A DNA stretch of 64,000 nucleotides from Tetraselmis striata. Taxonomy: Eukaryota > Chlorophyta > Chlorodendrophyceae > Chlorodendrales > Chlorodendraceae. Each line of letters opens with the position of its first letter. The stretch's first letter is position 1. The stretch lies in NCBI GenBank assembly GCA_006384855.1, contig VCJN01003206.1, positions 1 to 64,000 on the forward strand, read 5' to 3'. The notes below the pieces were generated by a model. The model was given only the letters and a program-made list of their open reading frames with translations, searched no databases and was not told where the DNA came from. Positions 43,487 to 53,431 of this stretch are shown here, one piece after another. A program made the position numbers and the translations under genes.

Positions 43487-44109
43487 CTAGTGAGCGCGTC
43501 CACCTGCGCCTTGCGCTCGGGGCCGTCCTCCTCCGTCACCACATTCTGCAAACCCCACCGCGTGACGAACCACGCAGCTCCTTGCAGGCGCTTGTACATG
43601 TGCCCAAGCACCGCCAGTCGTGACACCGAACGCACCACCGCTGGGGACGCGAGCTCCTTCTCGGGCATGATCGCCTTCACCCGGGCCTCCTCGAGGAGCG
43701 GACCGGCGTTAAGAATGGAAAACGTTTCCATGTGGTGCAAGCAGTCCTCCATGACCCAGCCGGGCTGCACCGTCACCTTGCCTGACCCTGCAGTCATGGA
43801 GGGGAATGCCGTCACGCCCACGCCCACGCCCACGCCCGGGGGGGGGGGGGGGGGGGGGGAGGGGTTTACCTTTCGATTCTTGGACACTGCAAACGAAGGG
43901 CGCAACCCGCGTTCAAAGTTGCTGGGTATCGGGACTAAAGCCTGGCGCCGGTCTTCTTGCTTCATAGCTCGGAATCCAATGTGGCCCTGCACGGTGACAA
44001 ATTTCCTCCAGAAGTCCCTTCCCAAGCCAAAAAAAAACAGGTGGAACGGCGCGAGGGGGAAGAGGTTGACCATGCTGACATAGCCCCGGACCACATGCAC
44101 ATGGCACAC
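43487..44109 (-). CDS. possible DDE-transposon protein fragment upstream of the minisatellite
   Basis: The ATG at 44109 opens a frame: NLFPLAPFHLFFFGLGRDFW then FRAMKQEDRRQALVPIPSNF. The P-x-H-x3-x-G-x-x-[KR]-D-F box followed by a conserved P-x-F resembles catalytic-region motifs in several eukaryotic cut-and-paste transposases; the exact superfamily is not clear. A GTAAAC donor after SKNRK and a CTGCAG acceptor before GKVTVQPGWVMEDCL (43800) suggest an intron holding the C/G run at 43840-43860. The second exon (HMETFSILNAGPLLEEA, WFVTRWGLQNVV) then runs into the 30 bp array, which keeps the frame open only because 30 is divisible by three. Confidence 0.4.
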
Positions 44110-44205
44110 GCCATGGCAGCCAGTGTTCTGCTTGGCCTCCGCCAGCCGGGTTGTGTTGACCGCACGCCGGGCAAGGTGCGTGATTCACTGGACAAGTCAT
44201 CGCCT

Positions 44206-44592
44206 TCATGGACGGTTACCAAGCGAGCCTCCCCGTCCGCATCCACAGGGGGGTGCTCCTGGGCAGCCGTCATAGCCTCCACAACCTGCCACGCCGACCG
44301 GGCGGGTGCGTGTGATTCCATACAACCGCAGTTGAGTGGTGCCACCAGCACGCAGGCCGGGCCCACTCACCTCTGAACGCAGAAGGCCCACAATGCCCCC
44401 GTCCTCGAAAACAGCGCGCCACTGGGTCGCCCCGCCGTAGTCCTCCAACACCCACTCGGTAACGACGCCGGTTATCTCGCCGTAGTGCCATACTCCCCGG
44501 AACTTCTTGGCGATGACCTTCATGTAGAAGTCGCCGGAATCGCCTTTCCATATCACGCCCTCATCGCGGGTTCCACGCCCGCCGGCGGCCAC
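44206..44592 (-). CDS. Tudor-like segment of the same transposon gene region
   Basis: The frame reads VIWKGDSGDFYMKVIAKKF, then RGVWHYGEITGVV and WRAVFEDGGIVGLL. The pattern KxFxGxxxxGxV ... WxVxFEDGD-like is what small Tudor/SH3-like modules look like in many transposon-encoded proteins. It overlaps the zinc-finger frame at 44553-44963 in another phase; a frameshift or intron near 44560-44600 probably links them. Confidence 0.4.
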   Translation of the reverse strand: MAAGGRGTRDEGVIWKGDSGDFYMKVIAKKFRGVWHYGEITGVVTEWVLEDYGGATQWRAVFEDGGIVGLLRSEVSGPGLRAGGTTQLRLYGITRTRPVGVAGCGGYDGCPGAPPCGCGRGGSLGNRP

Positions 44593-44963
44593 GCAGGCGC
44601 GTCGATGTCCATACCGTCTTCGCCAACGGGGTCCTCCCCCACGCCCATCACATCGTCCACCTTCGAGCCGCCGTCGTCCGAGACCGGCGCCGGCGGGCCG
44701 TTTCCGACGGCTGCAGCTACTCCTGCTGCCGCCCCTGTTGTTGTTGCTGCTGCTGCTGCCGCCCCTGCTGCTGCTGCTTGTGATAAGGCGGCCTTGCGGC
44801 GCAACTTAGCCGCACGCTTCAACGAGTGGCTACAGTTCGGGAATTTTAGGAAGTGCCGCTCTCGCGCCATCTTCTCACAAGTGCCCGTCACGTTGCCCCG
44901 GCAGTGCTTGCATGAGTACACGCCATCCTTCGACACACTCGCTATCCATCCCTTTGCCGGCAT
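44553..44963 (-). CDS. BED-like zinc finger protein, N-terminal part of a transposon gene
   Basis: The ATG at 44963 begins MPAKGWIASVSKDGVYSC. The Cys and His pattern CKHC ... HFLKFPNC (C-x2-C, H-x5-C) with the leading Trp and aromatic residues fits a BED-type zinc finger, a DNA-binding domain common in hAT and related transposases. An Ala-rich and acidic linker (DDGGSKVDDVMGV) follows. Downstream on the same strand lie the Tudor-like segment and a transposase-like segment, so I read 44963 to about 43480 as one disrupted transposon gene. Confidence 0.45.
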   Translation of the reverse strand: MPAKGWIASVSKDGVYSCKHCRGNVTGTCEKMARERHFLKFPNCSHSLKRAAKLRRKAALSQAAAAGAAAAAATTTGAAAGVAAAVGNGPPAPVSDDGGSKVDDVMGVGEDPVGEDGMDIDAPAWPPAGVEPAMRA

Positions 44964-45087
44964 GCCTGCTGCCGCGCGCGAGGGGCGGGGGGGGGGGGGG
45001 GGGTTGAGAGTTGGGGTGGATGTAACCCACCACCGGCAGGCAACACAGATGCGAGTGCGCGGCTGTCCGCGCTTGATTCAACGGTGA

Positions 45088-45547
45088 GCGGCGGTGACCG
45101 TGAGGCGACCCCATACTTCATGCGCGTGCTGGGGCGTTACACAATCATCAGCAGTTAGGGCGGCTGCACTAAAACGCGCACCTACGAACACCACCTACCG
45201 CCTACCACCTACCGTACCACCTACATCCGCCCACACCTCCGCCCGTCGTGCCGCACATCGCGGCACACCGCGGGGTCAGCGGTCAGCGATGTGCGGTCAG
45301 CGATGTGCGGCGATGTGCAATGAGTGCGTACATCCGCCTGTACTTAGCCCGGGTGCTCCGCGTCGGAGGGCGACACGCGAGCCCGCGTGCGCATATCAAT
45401 TTGATGAAATTATGGAAACGAGAAATTCATATAGTACTTTACAGGTCGCGCGCGATAGTCGTCGCTACTGGGTATGAAATCCACGTCCCTCGTCCGTCCC
45501 GTATCGTCCCCGTATGTCGTCGTTCGTCACCAGTAGGGCACATTTAC
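45088..45547. other. no gene; short repeats
   Basis: The stretch contains ACCACCTACC repeats at 45188-45230 and GCGATGTGCGGTCA repeats at 45285-45320. Nothing coding. Confidence 0.4.
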
Positions 45548-45860
45548 GTCACATCTGAATCTCACAGTGGGGGTTTCCTCCCTTGACCTAACCGCTTTTC
45601 AGCTACAAGTGCTGCTCGGTGGTACGGGAACTAGGCATCTGTTGTTGCGCCCTTTTTGGGTGCAGCACGAGTAGACATTAAAACAGCTAGAACAGCTGAG
45701 CCTGCCATCTTCCAGTTTTCGCTGCGTTCCACGCAGCGCCCCCCTAGACTCCGTTTTCCCTCCACGCTTTCGCTAAACCATCATGCCAATTTCGGCTCTT
45801 GACCGTGTAAAACAGCCTGCGCGACCTTTTTGGCAAAACCAGACTCAACTTTGGAATCAG
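45548..45860 (+). mobile_element. DIRS remnant related to copy B (internal deletion)
   Basis: 45548-45569 is the reverse complement of 36339-36360; 45570-45738 matches 33664-33832 (5' region of copy B) almost base for base; 45833-45858 matches 36293-36318 (3' region). So left edge, 5' end and 3' end of one DIRS family are joined with everything between deleted. Confidence 0.8.
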
Positions 45861-45937
45861 AAAATCACCATAAAAAAAAGGACAATCAGAAAGGTCCTCT
45901 ACAGCGACTGCGAGGTGGAAGGAGTAAGGGTCGAAGG

Positions 45938-48900
45938 ATAGAAGACGCTAGCGTAACGCGTGACGCAGCGAATACTGCGATATGATTGGCCGCGAAGTTT
46001 ACGCTCTCAGCTAAATCGATCATCGAATATACCTGAGAGGAAAATTACATGAGCTAGCAGCAGAAGGCGATATCGGAAATCACCAAAAAAAAAAGCTACC
46101 TGAGAGGATAGAATCCTTACCCAGCCGACCAGCTACCCAGCCGACCGACCGGCCGCCGCGCCTTGCGCCTGCCCGTCACACGCCTGGCGTCTCGCGGACC
46201 GACCCCCCCCCCCACCCTTTCTCGCTGGGCGTCCTTGGAGACCTCTTCCCGCTGCGGCGTTCCTTGGAGCTTCGCGCCCGCGACCGACCTGCGACCGACC
46301 GCGCCCGCCCCTGGTTTTCTGCGCGCGCCCGTTTTCTCCTGCAGCTCCCTGGTGCGCTGCCAGCCGCCCCTTTGGCCCGGCGACCCCCTCGCCAATCTCG
46401 CCGTGCTTGGTACGTGCACGGCGAGCCCCTTCTGCGCCCCTGGCGCCTGCCGGGCTGCTGGCGGCGCAGCATGTCCGGGCGCCAGCCCATGGGGGCGCCC
46501 CGGCCCGTAGAACATTCCGCCTGGCGCGCCGCGGGGCGGCCGCGCGCGTGCGGACCTGTACCCGTACCTGTACCCGTACAACACGCCCCGCCTGGCGGCC
46601 CGTCATCATCACCGTCGCCGTTTTCAGTACCTGTATTAGTGACATCCCGCGACCCCGCGCGTACTGGAACTGGAAATGGGCGAACTGGAACTGGTACTCG
46701 TACTGCTACTGCTACTGCTACTGGTACTGCGATCAGACCGACTCGTACCGGCACCCCCGCCGAAAATGCTCCTGGCCTTCGTACTCGTACGGGTGCCCGT
46801 TTTTTTGGCAGCCCCCGTCCTTATTTGAGTACCAGTACTCGTCCTCATACTGGTACCCCTACCGCAGCTGGTACTTCGGGTGCTGGTACCCGTACACCGG
46901 ACGGCGCTCGCTTGGTTTCTTGTTCCGGTGGCGGCAGCAGTTCTGGGCCTTCCCCCGCGGTCTCCACCCCCTCCGAATCGCCAGGCCACAGCCAGCCAGC
47001 GCAGCCAACCACGGCTCACCACCGGCCCTTGGTCGTCACTCCGATGCCCCCATTGCCCTCGAGCCCTCCTCCCGAGACCCCGCCAGCCCCGCCGGTGTCG
47101 CTATCACAAGGTGCTGAGCCGAGCCAGCCCGCGACCCTCCATTGCGTCGGGTGTGCTCAACCCTATCCACGCGTAAATGACTTGCGGGCCCACATGACCT
47201 CCTCGCCGGCATGTCTAGCCGCCCGCCCGGCCGACGGATGTCCAGTTCGTGACGCAGATCGGCATTTGATGTCGGCGTGCCAGCGATGCGGCCTGTGGTT
47301 CCACGCTTCCGGCCTTGGTCGGCACCTGCGTTCTTGTGCGGCGGGCGCGACCCAGCCGGCATCCGTCCTTCTCCCTCGCTCCGGGGGTGGGCTACATACT
47401 ACGGCGGGTTTGGGCGATATGCCCCCGGCTGCTCGCTGGTGTTTCGATCGTGGTGCCCGCGGCGGCGCCTCGCAACTTGATTTCTTTGAGTCGACCCTCC
47501 TGTCCTTCCGGTCTGCTACTTGCGCCAATGGATGCCCTAAGTCCGTGGTTGCCCTGGTCAAACCCCACCATGACGCCGCCCTTACCTACGCTCTCTCGTT
47601 CAAGGGCCGCGCGAGCCAATCTGAGGCTGCCCATGCTGCGTGGAGCGCCTACCTCTTGTTCTTCAGGTTGATATTGCGGCCCATGGCCGACTCCCCGCCA
47701 GGGTCTTTACCCCCCGACCCGGTGGCAGACTACCGTGACAACCGTCTGTCGCATTGGGAGCGTGGTGACCTAGACACGTTGTTCGCCCTCGCGCGTACGC
47801 ATGCATCTGTTCGGGCTACTCCTCATGATTACGCGGCTCCGGCGTCGGCCAATTGTGAGGACCCACCGCCGGTAAGCAAACGCCAAGCTGCTCGGGCCTC
47901 GGCTTTGGCCGCGGTGGGCGAGTACAGCCGCGCAGCTGCCGCCCTTCACTCAGTCCCGCTCGCGCCCACTGGCCCGCGGCTTCACGAAGAGCTCCTTCGC
48001 TTGCATCCCCAGACCCCGGACCCTGTTCCTTGCGCGCTCCCGGACCCGTTCTCGTTGGACCGCCTCACTTTCCCTGAGGCTTCGGTGGACGTTTGCGAGG
48101 TGTTGTCCAGCAGCCCCAATGGTTCTGCCCCATTCCTCGATGGCATCCGCTTTGAGGCTCTCCGTGCCCTCTGCTCGCGCTCCCACCTCCGTGGCATAGC
48201 CGAGGCCATCGCGAATGCGGAGGTCCCTGCTGGCGTCGCCCATTTCCTTTCCTCCGCTACCTTGGTTCCCCTAGATAAGCTCACGCCGGCGGAGCGCAAT
48301 GCGTTGGAGCTAAGTGCCGGAGACATGAAGGGGTCCGTTCGACCCATTGGCATCGGCAGCGTGCTTGTCCGGTTCGCTATGCGCGTCCTCTTGCGCGCTC
48401 ATGGCGAGCCCATCGCCCAATGGCTTGCCGCCCGCGGCCAGTTCGGTTTTGGCGTTAAGGGTGGCGTGGAACTAGTTCAATTCCTTGTGCGATCTCTCCT
48501 AGACTCGGACCCATCCCTCGTCTTGGTGCAGCTTGACGCCGAAAACGCGTTCAATTCCTTCTACCGCTCCGAAATGTTCCGCACACTGCTCGAGGACCCT
48601 GTTTGGCAGCCTCTATTGCGTTCGGCGATCATGCTTTATGGTCAAGAGTCCAATCTGTACGTTTTCGACGGCTCCCAACCCGGTCCCTCTCTCCGGATTC
48701 CAAGCCGTCGAGGGGCCCGCCAGGGTTGCGTCCTCGGCCTCATCCTGTTCGCCGCCGTCGCTGCCCGAGTGTACGCTCGCATCGGCGCGGCTGCCCCCAG
48801 TCACTCAGTGTTGGCGGCTTTCTCAGACGACGTCAACCTGGTCGGCACTGGTGATGGACTTGCGCTTGCTACGTGGGTGGCCCCGTCCGCTTTTGCCGCC

Positions 48901-51107
48901 GTTGGGTTAAGCGTCACCATTCGCAAACGACAGGCGTATTGTCAGCTCGGCTCTTCGTCTCCGTTCGGCGCCCTTCCATTTGGGCATTTGTTGCATGGTG
49001 TTGCAGTCTCCTCGTCCGGAATCAAGGTGCTTGGGGCCCCTGTGGGCTCGGCCACTTTCGCCCGGGAACTGCTGGACAAAACGGTCGAAAGATTTCACCA
49101 ATTCGGCTCCCGCCTTGTCGGTTTGGCAGACCACTTCCACTCCCACACTGCTACTCGCCTGCTGCAAGTTTGCGGCCGTCGTTTTGGCCACCATCTCCGC
49201 TCCACGCCTCGGGGCTTGGGTCGATCCGAGGGGTATGGCGACACTATTACGTCTTTCCTCGAAGATGCAGACGCCGCCGCATTTTCAACGCTTGCCGGCA
49301 TATGGGGTGTTAGCCCCGACCTCTTGGATACGCCCTCCATGCGCACGCAGCTGTCCCTCCCGGTCCAATTTGGGGGCCTCGGCATCGGCGATAATGTGGT
49401 TATAGCAGATGTCTCCCACGTCGGCGCTGCCGCCCTCGTGGTTGGCCAAGCTGTGACTTTCCTCCGTGCTCAACACGCCACCCTGAGCGACGCCGGGGCG
49501 TTCTTTTCCGACCCGTCCGGCGAATCCAGCCCTCATAGCCTCTACCTTGTTGGGGCGTCCTCGATCCACCAGGCTATGGCCACCCCAACGTTGGAGCTCG
49601 ATGCCGGCGCCAACGCGTCGGCGCCGATGTGGGCTGCCGAGCTTCGCGCCGCTCATACCCGTGTCGTTGAGGAGTGTGGAGACGCGGTACTCGAAGATCT
49701 AGCGGGGCCGTTGGCCTCTGCCCTAAAGCTGCTCCCCTCCAAGCGCTCCCACGTTGCCCGTGCCGGCTGCTCGGCCGCCGGGGCTGAGCCGGCGTCTGCA
49801 ATGCGCTCGGCGGCCGACCTCCGAGCTATCCCGCATTACTCGGACTTCCCCTTGCACTCCATGCGGAAAGTACAGGAAACCCTGAGCCACCGCATTCACA
49901 CGGTCCGTTTCGCAAAGCTCGTTGCGCGTATGCCTACAAGTGGCCCTGACAGCAACCGCTTCCGAGGCCGCCTCTTACGCGCTGCGACAGCGTTCCTGGT
50001 GACTGATCCTCCAAGCGAGGGTCGCCTTGGTGAAGTCCGTGAGCGTTCCCCTGAGTACTACGATTCCATGTTCCGTGTTGCCGCTTGCCGCCCATTTGGC
50101 CTTCCGGCGGCTCCTGTCCTCTCCCTTGGCGAGCCATGCCCTTGTGCTTCTTGCTCCTTCTCGGTACAAGGTATGCTGGCCCGTTTTGAGGATGCTGGCG
50201 TGGAGTTCACTCCTTCAACTTGGGCGGTCGCATACGCTGATCACGTGGCACGTTGCTCTGGGGGCGTCTCCAATCACGCCGCACACGAGTGGGCCGCACA
50301 TGGCCTTTCCGACATTTGCCACGACGTGAAGTCCGCGCTGGGCGTGGGTGTCCAGATCCTCACGGACCCGTCGGTGCTTGTTTCTCTCCCGAAGGGCAGC
50401 GACGGCCGGCCGGCCGATGTTGGGCTTTTCGGGTATGGCGGTATCCGCGGAAACACGGTTGCTATCGATACCACCATTGCCCCCATCCTCGGCGTGTCAA
50501 GCTCGGATCCAACGACTGCTTTGAGGGCTGCAGAGCGCCACAAAATCCAGAAGTATGACGAGGGTGTCCGAAACGCCGCCGGCATGCTTCGCTTTGTTCC
50601 ATTCGCCGTTTCCGAGTTCGGCTCGATGGCCCCGCATGCCGAGGCTTTCTTGGAGGAGCTCGCGAAAGCTAGCCACACACACACTGGCCAAAAAATCGGC
50701 CAGCTCTTGTCTGCGTGGCGCCGCCGTTTCTCCTTGCTCATCAACATGGCACATGCAGACAACGTTCTTGGCGGGGTCGCGTCCGCGCGTGCGGCACGTG
50801 ATGGTACTCCTGCGCCTGCGTCGCGTCGCTCGTCGGCATGTGTTGCTATGACCCGGGTCATTGGCTGCAAGCGTCCTCGCCGCGGCTGATAGCTTACCCC
50901 GGGGCGGGGGTCCCTTTGGTCCCTGGCAGCTAAGTGATTTCGCGGTTCCCTTGGCTCCTTCTTGGTTCTTGGCTCCATGTCCTCCTGCTCGACCTTGGTT
51001 TCATGCTCATGTCTCTCTTTTGCTGGCAACCTTTCACAGTTGACGTTAGTTCTGTTTGTAGTGCGCTTTTGTGAAAGCCCTTATGTAATTAAAAAATAGA
51101 AGACGCT
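45938..51107 (+). mobile_element. R2-like non-LTR retrotransposon (LINE) with candidate target-site duplication
   Basis: A single long ORF with zinc fingers, RT and restriction-like endonuclease, ending in an A-rich tail (TAATTAAAAAA at about 51087-51096). The 12-mer ATAGAAGACGCT flanks it at 45938-45949 and 51096-51107, a plausible target-site duplication. Caution: a third, inverted copy of the flank near 51716-51752 extends past the 12-mer, so the flanks may themselves be a repeat. Confidence 0.75.
46471..50889 (+). CDS. LINE polyprotein: zinc fingers, reverse transcriptase, restriction-like endonuclease
   Basis: The frame is open from 46015; the first in-frame ATG is at 46471 and the stop is TGA at 50887. 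The N-terminal 230 residues are low complexity, Thr/Gly/Arg repeats coded by GGTACT-type triplets. Two CCHC/C2H2-like fingers follow: CVGC ... H (about 47140) and CQRCGLWFHASGLGRHLRSC (about 47280). RT: QLDAENAFNSF (first Asp, about 48530), RRGARQGCVLGL, then AAFSDDVNLVG (about 48815). The C-terminal CPCASC-x-H-x-C zinc knuckle (about 50140) precedes RPADVGLF, VAIDTTI and AAERHKIQKYD, the PD-(D/E)xK order of R2/NeSL-type endonucleases. No stop or shift is visible over 1470 codons, so this copy could be active. It nicks DNA and reverse-transcribes its RNA at the nick. Confidence 0.85.
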   Translation: MSGRQPMGAPRPVEHSAWRAAGRPRACGPVPVPVPVQHAPPGGPSSSPSPFSVPVLVTSRDPARTGTGNGRTGTGTRTATATATGTAIRPTRTGTPAENAPGLRTRTGARFFGSPRPYLSTSTRPHTGTPTAAGTSGAGTRTPDGARLVSCSGGGSSSGPSPAVSTPSESPGHSQPAQPTTAHHRPLVVTPMPPLPSSPPPETPPAPPVSLSQGAEPSQPATLHCVGCAQPYPRVNDLRAHMTSSPACLAARPADGCPVRDADRHLMSACQRCGLWFHASGLGRHLRSCAAGATQPASVLLPRSGGGLHTTAGLGDMPPAARWCFDRGARGGASQLDFFESTLLSFRSATCANGCPKSVVALVKPHHDAALTYALSFKGRASQSEAAHAAWSAYLLFFRLILRPMADSPPGSLPPDPVADYRDNRLSHWERGDLDTLFALARTHASVRATPHDYAAPASANCEDPPPVSKRQAARASALAAVGEYSRAAAALHSVPLAPTGPRLHEELLRLHPQTPDPVPCALPDPFSLDRLTFPEASVDVCEVLSSSPNGSAPFLDGIRFEALRALCSRSHLRGIAEAIANAEVPAGVAHFLSSATLVPLDKLTPAERNALELSAGDMKGSVRPIGIGSVLVRFAMRVLLRAHGEPIAQWLAARGQFGFGVKGGVELVQFLVRSLLDSDPSLVLVQLDAENAFNSFYRSEMFRTLLEDPVWQPLLRSAIMLYGQESNLYVFDGSQPGPSLRIPSRRGARQGCVLGLILFAAVAARVYARIGAAAPSHSVLAAFSDDVNLVGTGDGLALATWVAPSAFAAVGLSVTIRKRQAYCQLGSSSPFGALPFGHLLHGVAVSSSGIKVLGAPVGSATFARELLDKTVERFHQFGSRLVGLADHFHSHTATRLLQVCGRRFGHHLRSTPRGLGRSEGYGDTITSFLEDADAAAFSTLAGIWGVSPDLLDTPSMRTQLSLPVQFGGLGIGDNVVIADVSHVGAAALVVGQAVTFLRAQHATLSDAGAFFSDPSGESSPHSLYLVGASSIHQAMATPTLELDAGANASAPMWAAELRAAHTRVVEECGDAVLEDLAGPLASALKLLPSKRSHVARAGCSAAGAEPASAMRSAADLRAIPHYSDFPLHSMRKVQETLSHRIHTVRFAKLVARMPTSGPDSNRFRGRLLRAATAFLVTDPPSEGRLGEVRERSPEYYDSMFRVAACRPFGLPAAPVLSLGEPCPCASCSFSVQGMLARFEDAGVEFTPSTWAVAYADHVARCSGGVSNHAAHEWAAHGLSDICHDVKSALGVGVQILTDPSVLVSLPKGSDGRPADVGLFGYGGIRGNTVAIDTTIAPILGVSSSDPTTALRAAERHKIQKYDEGVRNAAGMLRFVPFAVSEFGSMAPHAEAFLEELAKASHTHTGQKIGQLLSAWRRRFSLLINMAHADNVLGGVASARAARDGTPAPASRRSSACVAMTRVIGCKRPRRG

Positions 51108-52401
51108 CGTGCGACTCCGTGTCACGCGTCACTCGGGCCGGGGGTTCCGTGCGTGCTACCGCGCCCCGGTCAACAGCGGCATCGCGAGCCGAATCCACCC
51201 CCGATTGGCCACTGCCCACTGCCACTTGACTCACCCGCGCCGCCGCTACCCGCTGATACAGGGTAGTCACTATGTCCTCTCGTGGCACAGGGGATGGTAG
51301 TTCCGCACGCGCTTAGCGGCACCAACGGCGGTCGGCCGAGGAGGGTGCCCGCGCCTCCGGTTCCCTACACGCTGATCCTCGCCCCCTGTCCTCTCAGATC
51401 ACCGCCGCCAAGACGCAGCATACGACCCGGCAAAACCGGGGCGCGCGGCGAGGGTACTACGGGTGGGGTCATACTGCCCGATCATGGCGGCGGTGGCTGT
51501 GGATCTTGGGCATTGTGCGACGCAAAGCCGCGCCGCGGGGTCATACAGGCGTTACGCTAACGTTTTTGGGGGACTTTTTTCATTTCGAATTTTGCCCCAA
51601 AAAGTATCCGTTACGGTTTGTGACGAGTATTCCGGAATACTCGTCACGCCGGGAAGTGACGCTCCGGTGACGCTTCGATCGACGTGGCACGTTCTGGTGC
51701 GAGTTTTTAGCGTTACGCGTTACGCAAGCGTCTTCTATCCTTCGACCCTAACATGAGAGGACGCAGAATGGGCACGAGCCCACGCATCAGACTTGGCCAT
51801 CTGCACACCGGCAGAGAGAATGCCGCCTAGGGTACCATGCACGCAAGCCGAGACCCGCTGCAACAGCCCCCGCCGCGTGCTTTTAGGTACTTTCGCGTAG
51901 GTACTCGTTTCTGAAGACCGTAAACGGGTCTCAAATCCGAGATGTGTAGCTGGCAACGCTTTTTGGCTACGTGGCACGCGCTACGTGCGTAACATTAGCA
52001 CGTGACCGCTCGCGCTCCTCCCTCATAATCCCGCCGCCAGCCCGATCCATGCCCGCGACACACAAGACGAGGCACCTGAACGCCACCATATGCCTACGTT
52101 GGGCTGCATTTCATTTTCGGCCGTAACCGCAAATAATCGTACGGGTACCCGGTACGAATTTACGGTTGCGGCTCGCGAGTAGTAGTCGTAAACGCTTAAC
52201 ACGGAGTTGTATTATTGAGCCGTAACCGTAAAATGGCGGATTTGCGGCTGGAGGATTTACGGCCGGCCTCGCTGGTCGCAAATATTGCAATATTTACGGG
52301 TACGACCGCCCTAAATATGGTTAACTGAGCCGTAAATCGAAGTAATACTTTACGCAGAATATACATGTACTTTAGCGCGCTGCTACCGCGGTATGCGCGT
52401 T
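51108..52401. other. non-coding stretch with inverted repeats
   Basis: No gene recognised. It holds a perfect 28 bp palindrome at 51620-51647, GCGTTACGCTAACG-type inverted repeats at about 51549 and 51705-51735, and several GCCGTAA(A/C)CG motifs in both orientations at 52115-52350. Confidence 0.5.
51620..51647. other. perfect 28 bp palindrome
   Basis: GTGACGAGTATTCC is followed directly by its reverse complement. It lies between inverted GCGTTACG boxes and could be the centre of a small foldback element. Confidence 0.7.
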
Positions 52402-53431
52402 TCACAAGGAACATCTGGTTTGCCGAATAATGCCAGGTCTGGTTACATGTTGTGATAATCAGGAATTTGCAAGCATACAATCCCACAGCCAGGGAGGGTT
52501 GGGCGGGCTGTGGTGCGCTCGATGGAGCGTGCCACAGCAAAGGAGAGTGACCGGTCGGTCCGCCGTGAAGGCAGATGGTGGCCCTGACCGGCCCCCGCAA
52601 TCCTGCGCGCGCACACGCGCGCTACGGGGGCCGCGCCAGGGCTATCTCGTACATGTAGAGAAACCTCATAAACTAGTTTAGTACATTTCACAAGGAACGT
52701 TTGTTTGCCGACTAGAAAATGCCGGGCGCAGCAGGCCACGGGCGGGGTTCACGGGCGGGAATGTTGAAGGCGACGACATGCCAGCGGGGTGCGCCCACGG
52801 GAAGGCGGTCGCCAGTACGGCCATGAATGAAGAGGTCGTGGCGCGGCTTCCGGGAGCGCATGTCAGAGCACATCTCCGAGAGGAGCTGGTACCAAGCTTT
52901 GTCGGGCCAGTAGGGAACAATGACGACGGCTGGGGCACCGCTGGACTCTAGTTTGCAGACAAGATCGCCGATGAGGTTCCATGGAGGGTTACACCAGTTA
53001 CAGTTCGCAACGCCATGCAGCGTCGGAGAGGCGCAGGGCGTCGACGGCCTCGCACCGCGGGTCACGCCAGCAGGCGTTGTAGCGGGGCAGAAGGGCGTTG
53101 TCAAACGTCGCGAAGCGGTCGATGGTGCAAGCGCCCCATTTAGCAGTGAGCGAGGCGAATTGACGAGGGTTGAACTGCCAATCGTCGCAGTCAACCTCGC
53201 GACTAAGGCGGTCAGCCCAGATATTCGCCGCAGAACGGATGTAACGCACGGACAGGGTATTGCCGTGCGTGTCCATGATGAGGTACCATGTTTTGCGTAG
53301 CTCAGCCATGAGGCGCGGAGAGCGAGAGGTGAGGTTAGTGAGGACGCCGACAACCGCTTGGTTATCCTCGTGCAAGCGGATGTGACGGTTACGGAGCATG
53401 GGGAGGAAGGACTCAATAGAACAGTAATTTA
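52402..53431 (-). mobile_element. DIRS-like fragment, copy C
   Basis: On the minus strand an RNase H and pol C-terminus (53431-52712) is followed by the motif TAAACTAGTTTATG (52680-52667), as at the right end of copy B, and by a ~40 bp direct repeat (TTTCACAAGGAAC ... TTGCCGA) at 52402 and 52684. RT is missing because the element is cut at 53431 by the next transposon; no recombinase follows. Confidence 0.7.
52712..53431 (-). pseudogene. RNase H and pol C-terminus of DIRS copy C
   Basis: IESFLPMLRNRHIRLHEDNQ, then RSAANIWADRLSRE and TIDRFATFDNALLPRYN correspond closely to copy A (2060-2400). The frame ends at 52998 and the conserved WCNPPWNLIGDLV continues in another phase to TAG at 52712, so a frameshift lies near 53000. 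Upstream of Ser-Ile-Glu-Ser-Phe the sequence turns into the neighbouring transposon. Confidence 0.75.

Noticed and set aside
42395-44083. Very long open frames on both strands over the 30 bp array
   Set aside because: The period is divisible by three and the DNA is GC-rich, so every frame stays open; this is not evidence of a protein.
46163-46754. Open frames on the opposite strand of the LINE 5' end
   Set aside because: Mirror frames of a GC-rich, low-complexity coding region without recognisable motifs.
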